Shown here: piece after piece, positions 7,083-9,462 of the stretch | How positions within the stretch are numbered: position 1 is the first letter of the stretch | Layout: each line of letters opens with the position of its first letter | Origin: Candidatus Aerophobota bacterium | GTDB lineage: Bacteria > Aerophobota > Aerophobia > Aerophobales > AE-B3A | Assembly (NCBI GenBank): GCA_030616535.1 | Contig: JAUWXE010000037.1 | Location: forward strand, 1 to 9,462 | Direction of reading: 5' to 3' | Length of the DNA stretch: 9,462 nucleotides | The notes under the pieces: generated by a model | The model's input: only the letters and a program-made list of their open reading frames with translations | What the model was told of the DNA's origin: nothing | The model's database searches: none | Program-made: the position numbers and the translations under genes

Positions 7083-7084
7083 AT

Positions 7085-7662
7085 ATGAAGTGTGCAATTT
7101 ATGCAAGATATAGTTCGCATGAACAGGATGGATCTTCAACGATAGAATCGCAGGTTCGGGAATGCAAGAATTACATTCTTAAGCGGAAGTGGGAGATAGA
7201 TCATTGATATATTTTTATTGATAGAGCCGTTAGCGAAAGTAGTGCTGAGGGAAGAAACGCTTTCGAGAGCATGATTGCTCATGCTCAGAGACGTGCTTCT
7301 CCTTTTCAAAAAATCGTTGTCTGGAAGTTTTCTCGCTTTGCCCGTAATAGAAAAGATTCAGCTATCTATGAGGGACTTCTTAGGCGTCGTGGTGTGGACG
7401 TCGTATCTGTTTCAGAACAAGTGGATAGAAATTCAGCCTCGGGGATATTAACCGAGGGTATGTGTGAGGTAATCGACCAGTTCTATAGCGCTCGGTTAAG
7501 AGAGGAAGTTCATAGAGGGATGAAGGAAACAGCCCTGGAAGGGTTGGACTGTGGGGGGATTCCACCATTTGGCTACACAAGAAGGGAGATCCCAGACCCT
7601 CTAGGAAAAAAGGCAAAAGAGTTCCGGAGGGAAGAGTTAGGATAGAAATAGATCCAGAAGGT
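7085..7662 (+). pseudogene. Serine recombinase (resolvase/invertase family), broken and truncated
   Basis: A large-serine-recombinase-type gene that has lost function. Starting at ATG 7085 it reads MKCAIYARYSSHEQDG, the resolvase N-terminus with the catalytic Ser at residue 10 (YARYSS), then STIESQVRECKNYI. Codon 41 is TGA (7205-7207), after which the same frame continues with IDRAVSESSAEGR, VVWKFSRFARNRKDS (the conserved Arg block), SEQVDRNSASG and GGIPPFGY. Near 7630 the frame is lost again: the next expected block, VRIEIDPE, is found one frame over (7636-7659). After that nothing recognisable remains, so most of the DNA-binding Recombinase domain and any zinc ribbon are missing; about 190 residues are left of a usual 450 or more. 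It ends about 40 bases from the 3' end of tRNA-Leu, which suggests an old integration next to the tRNA. Confidence 0.8.
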
Positions 7663-7701
7663 GTGCTCGGAAAGGGAAAGATAGAGTTTTGTCCTAGGGG
7701 G

Positions 7702-7787
7702 TGCCGGAGGTGGGAGTTGAACCCACACGGGGGGTAAGCCCCACTGGATTTTGAGTCCAGCGCGTCTCCCGATTCCGCCACTCCGGC
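7702..7787 (-). tRNA. tRNA-Leu, anticodon CAA
   Basis: An 86-base class II tRNA on the minus strand. Acceptor GCCGGAG pairs with CTCCGGC (seven pairs) and the discriminator base is A, as expected for Leu. The anticodon arm is CTGGA-CTCAAAA-TCCAG, giving CAA (reads UUG). A long variable arm with GGGG/CCCC pairing and a T arm GTGGG-TTCAACT-CCCAC are present. The 3' CCA is not encoded (the bases after the discriminator are CCC). It begins only 5 bases after the stop of the SLOG gene, so it is probably processed from the valS transcript. Confidence 0.95.
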
Positions 7788-7792
7788 CAGAT

Positions 7793-8296
7793 TTATTTGC
7801 TCAGCTTGAAGGCTAGATCCACTGCCTCTTTTGCGGAGTCAGCAATGTGAGGTCTTACATCAAGATTTTTTAACAGACTTTTCTCGCTCAGGATATCCAT
7901 CCAGCCGCCGCTTCCTTTTATGAGGATGGTTGGCTTGCCAATATTTAAGGAGTAGGATATCTCGTTAAGGGTGCCCCACCTCCCTGCTATTCCAATTACG
8001 GCATCGGCGCTATTTATGAGGATATAATTTCTGGCGTAACCAAGGTGGGTGGCGATAGCAATATCAATGAATCTATTGGCCTTCTCCTTGGAAGCAGGAA
8101 GAATTCCGATGGTCAGCCCCTTCCCTCTTTTTGCTCCCTTTGCTGCTTGTTCCATGACTCCACCCTTTCCTCCACAAATTAAAACTCCACCCCTTTGGGC
8201 AATATAGTACCCCACTTCCTCGGCAGTTTTTAAGGTAGCCGAAGAAAGTTCCGCATCAGTGCTATCGCTGCCAGAGACAGCTATTAACTTTCTCAT
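7793..8296 (-). CDS. SLOG / TIGR00725-family nucleotide-binding protein (LOG-like)
   Basis: A 167-residue cytoplasmic protein of the Rossmann-like SLOG superfamily (LOG, DprA and MoCo-carrier relatives), best fitting the TIGR00725 group. Seen: an N-terminal strand (LIAVSGS), the GGVLICGGKGGVMEQAAKGA block (residues 36-55), ARN at 88-90 and GRWGTLNEISYSLNIGKP (105-122), where LOG phosphoribohydrolases have PGGxGTxxE. Length fits the family (about 150-180). Its ATG overlaps the valS stop (ATGA), so the two are translationally coupled; the ribosome site inside valS (GAAG) is weak. Relatives bind nucleotides or related cofactors; enzymatic activity is not established for this group, so I do not assign a reaction. 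Confidence 0.85.
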   Translation of the reverse strand: MRKLIAVSGSDSTDAELSSATLKTAEEVGYYIAQRGGVLICGGKGGVMEQAAKGAKRGKGLTIGILPASKEKANRFIDIAIATHLGYARNYILINSADAVIGIAGRWGTLNEISYSLNIGKPTILIKGSGGWMDILSEKSLLKNLDVRPHIADSAKEAVDLAFKLSK

Positions 8297-9462
8297 ATCT
8301 TCTGGATCTCGGCCAGCATCCTTTTTAGTTTCTCGGCTCTTGACCGAAGACTACTGCTTTCCTCTTTTTCCTTTCTTACAATCTCTGGCGGAGCTTTTCT
8401 TACAAAATCTTCGCTCAAGAGTTTTTTTTCCAGGTTTTTTAATTCTTTTTTTATTGTTTCTAAGTTTCCCTTCAACCTTTTTCTTTCCTTATCAAAGTCC
8501 ATCAGTGGTTTTAGGGGAATAAAAATGTCTATATCATCCACTAAAGAGGAAATAGAACCAGTCGGTTTGGCTATTTTCTCACCTATTATCAGCCTCTCTG
8601 TTCTTACCAAATTGGCAATATGGGATCTATTTTCACGCAGGAGGATCAGTTTTTCCTTATGGGGTGATTTAAGGTAGAGATCTATTCTTTTTGGGGAGGC
8701 AATTCCCATCTCTGACCTCACCGTCCGTGCCTCCTGGATAACTTGCATTAAAAGGTTCATTTTTTCCTCTACCTCTGGCTCAGCTTTTTTTTCAGCCACT
8801 GGCCAGTTGGATATCATAATGCTCTCCTCGCGGGGGTAGGAAAGGCGCTGGTAAATATCCTCAGTGATAAAAGGCATAAAGGGATGGAGCAGTTTCAAGG
8901 TTCCCTCCAGGACACAATAGAGGATCCACTGGGCTGTGTAGCGGGAAGATCGTCCTTTTTCTCCCAATAAACGGGGCTTTACCAGCTCTATGTACCAATC
9001 GCAGAATTCTCCCCAGAAAAACTGATAAAGAGAGTTTGCCGCCTCGGAAAATCTATAATGGTCTAAATGTAAGGTCATCTCATTAACCAGAGAAAAGAAA
9101 CGACCCAGAATCCATTGGTCGCAAAGCTCTGGTGATTTAAGATCGTCTATTGTTCCTTGCGGCGTAAAATCGGTTAGACTCATCAAGGTAAATCTGGAGG
9201 CATTCCAGATCTTATTGGCGAAGTTCCGGTATCCTCGCAGCCTATTTTCGGAGAAGCGAAGATAAGGAGAATCTGTCTTTGGGGCCACCAGGGAGAATCG
9301 AAAGGCATCTGTTCCATATTTTTCCATCATCTTCAAAGGGTCCACCACATTTCCCTTAGATTTACTCATTTTCTCTCCCTTCTCATCACCGATCAGAGGA
9401 TGAATGTAAACCTGGCGGAAGGGGATTTGATGAGTAAATTTAAGGCCCATCATTACCATACG
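8293..9462 (-). CDS. valS: Valine-tRNA ligase, C-terminal part (cut by window edge)
   Basis: The last 389 codons of a class Ia aminoacyl-tRNA synthetase that charges tRNA-Val; the N-terminal half (HIGH motif and editing domain) lies beyond the right edge. Visible in order: MMGLKFTHQIPFRQVYIH, the KMSKSKGN catalytic loop (KMSKS at 9358-9372), GTDAFRFSL, then GYRNFANKIWNASRF at the start of the helical anticodon-binding domain, characteristic of ValRS rather than IleRS or LeuRS. The end is the usual ValRS coiled-coil arm: about 70 residues rich in Lys, Glu and Leu from DFDKERKRLKG onward, with the APPEIV motif. The gene ends in TGA inside the ATGA overlap with the SLOG gene. Nothing suggests damage. 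Confidence 0.95.
   Translation of the reverse strand, partial: RMVMMGLKFTHQIPFRQVYIHPLIGDEKGEKMSKSKGNVVDPLKMMEKYGTDAFRFSLVAPKTDSPYLRFSENRLRGYRNFANKIWNASRFTLMSLTDFTPQGTIDDLKSPELCDQWILGRFFSLVNEMTLHLDHYRFSEAANSLYQFFWGEFCDWYIELVKPRLLGEKGRSSRYTAQWILYCVLEGTLKLLHPFMPFITEDIYQRLSYPREESIMISNWPVAEKKAEPEVEEKMNLLMQVIQEARTVRSEMGIASPKRIDLYLKSPHKEKLILLRENRSHIANLVRTERLIIGEKIAKPTGSISSLVDDIDIFIPLKPLMDFDKERKRLKGNLETIKKELKNLEKKLLSEDFVRKAPPEIVRKEKEESSSLRSRAEKLKRMLAEIQKI

Noticed and set aside
7205..7207. TGA in the recombinase read as an amino acid (recoded genetic code)
   Set aside because: TGA ends valS in a normal ATGA overlap and ends the gene at 7002, and the recombinase also has a frameshift and truncation, so decay is the simpler explanation.
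7380..7781. A 133-codon minus-strand open frame
   Set aside because: It runs through the tRNA-Leu gene and antisense to the recombinase remnant.
1..9462. CRISPR array or direct repeats of the tRNA end
   Set aside because: No regularly spaced repeats were seen, and no second copy of the tRNA 3' end was found by eye in this window.

Overview
This is bacterial DNA of moderate GC. Gene starts are mostly ATG with good AGGAGG-type ribosome sites, and secreted proteins carry ordinary Sec signal peptides. The right edge holds a bacterial valine-tRNA ligase. No marker here fixes the species; an uncultured anaerobic or candidate-phylum bacterium would fit, but that is a guess. TGA is a normal stop codon: it ends valS at an ATGA overlap.

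Layout, left to right. (a) 1-829, minus strand: the start of a small membrane protein cut by the window edge, and a 178-residue secreted beta-rich protein of unknown function. (b) 830-1102: a divergent promoter region. (c) 1103-6062, plus strand: three consecutive exported proteins of 293, 201 and 966 residues. Each ends in the same domain of about 165 residues, with a GYxxxxWGMSPEEV start, an FYFFxxxLFQV core, a KYGxP motif and a charged helical tail ending in Lys-Leu. In the third protein this domain is fused to a GATase-like, carbohydrate-binding-like and polysaccharide-deacetylase (CE4/NodB-like) enzyme. A degenerate stretch that may be a transposase remnant lies between the second and third genes. 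(d) 6063-6331: a non-coding stretch with short inverted repeats. (e) 6332-7662, plus strand: a membrane protein and a soluble protein overlapping out of frame at a run of seven G, probably two halves of one protein; a possible 27-residue peptide; and a serine recombinase broken by an in-frame TGA, a frameshift and loss of its C-terminal half. (f) 7702-9462, minus strand: valS (3' part), a SLOG/TIGR00725-type nucleotide-binding protein overlapping it by 4 bases, and tRNA-Leu(CAA) beginning 5 bases after that gene's stop.

Functional reading. The right side is core housekeeping, with valS, the SLOG gene and tRNA-Leu probably one transcript. The decayed recombinase stops about 40 bases from the tRNA 3' end, so the tRNA flank may be an old integration site. 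The centre is an envelope-associated cluster in which one domain has spread by tandem duplication and fusion. Its partner enzyme suggests a role on a cell-surface or environmental polysaccharide. The function of the shared domain is unknown to me and is the most interesting item in the window.
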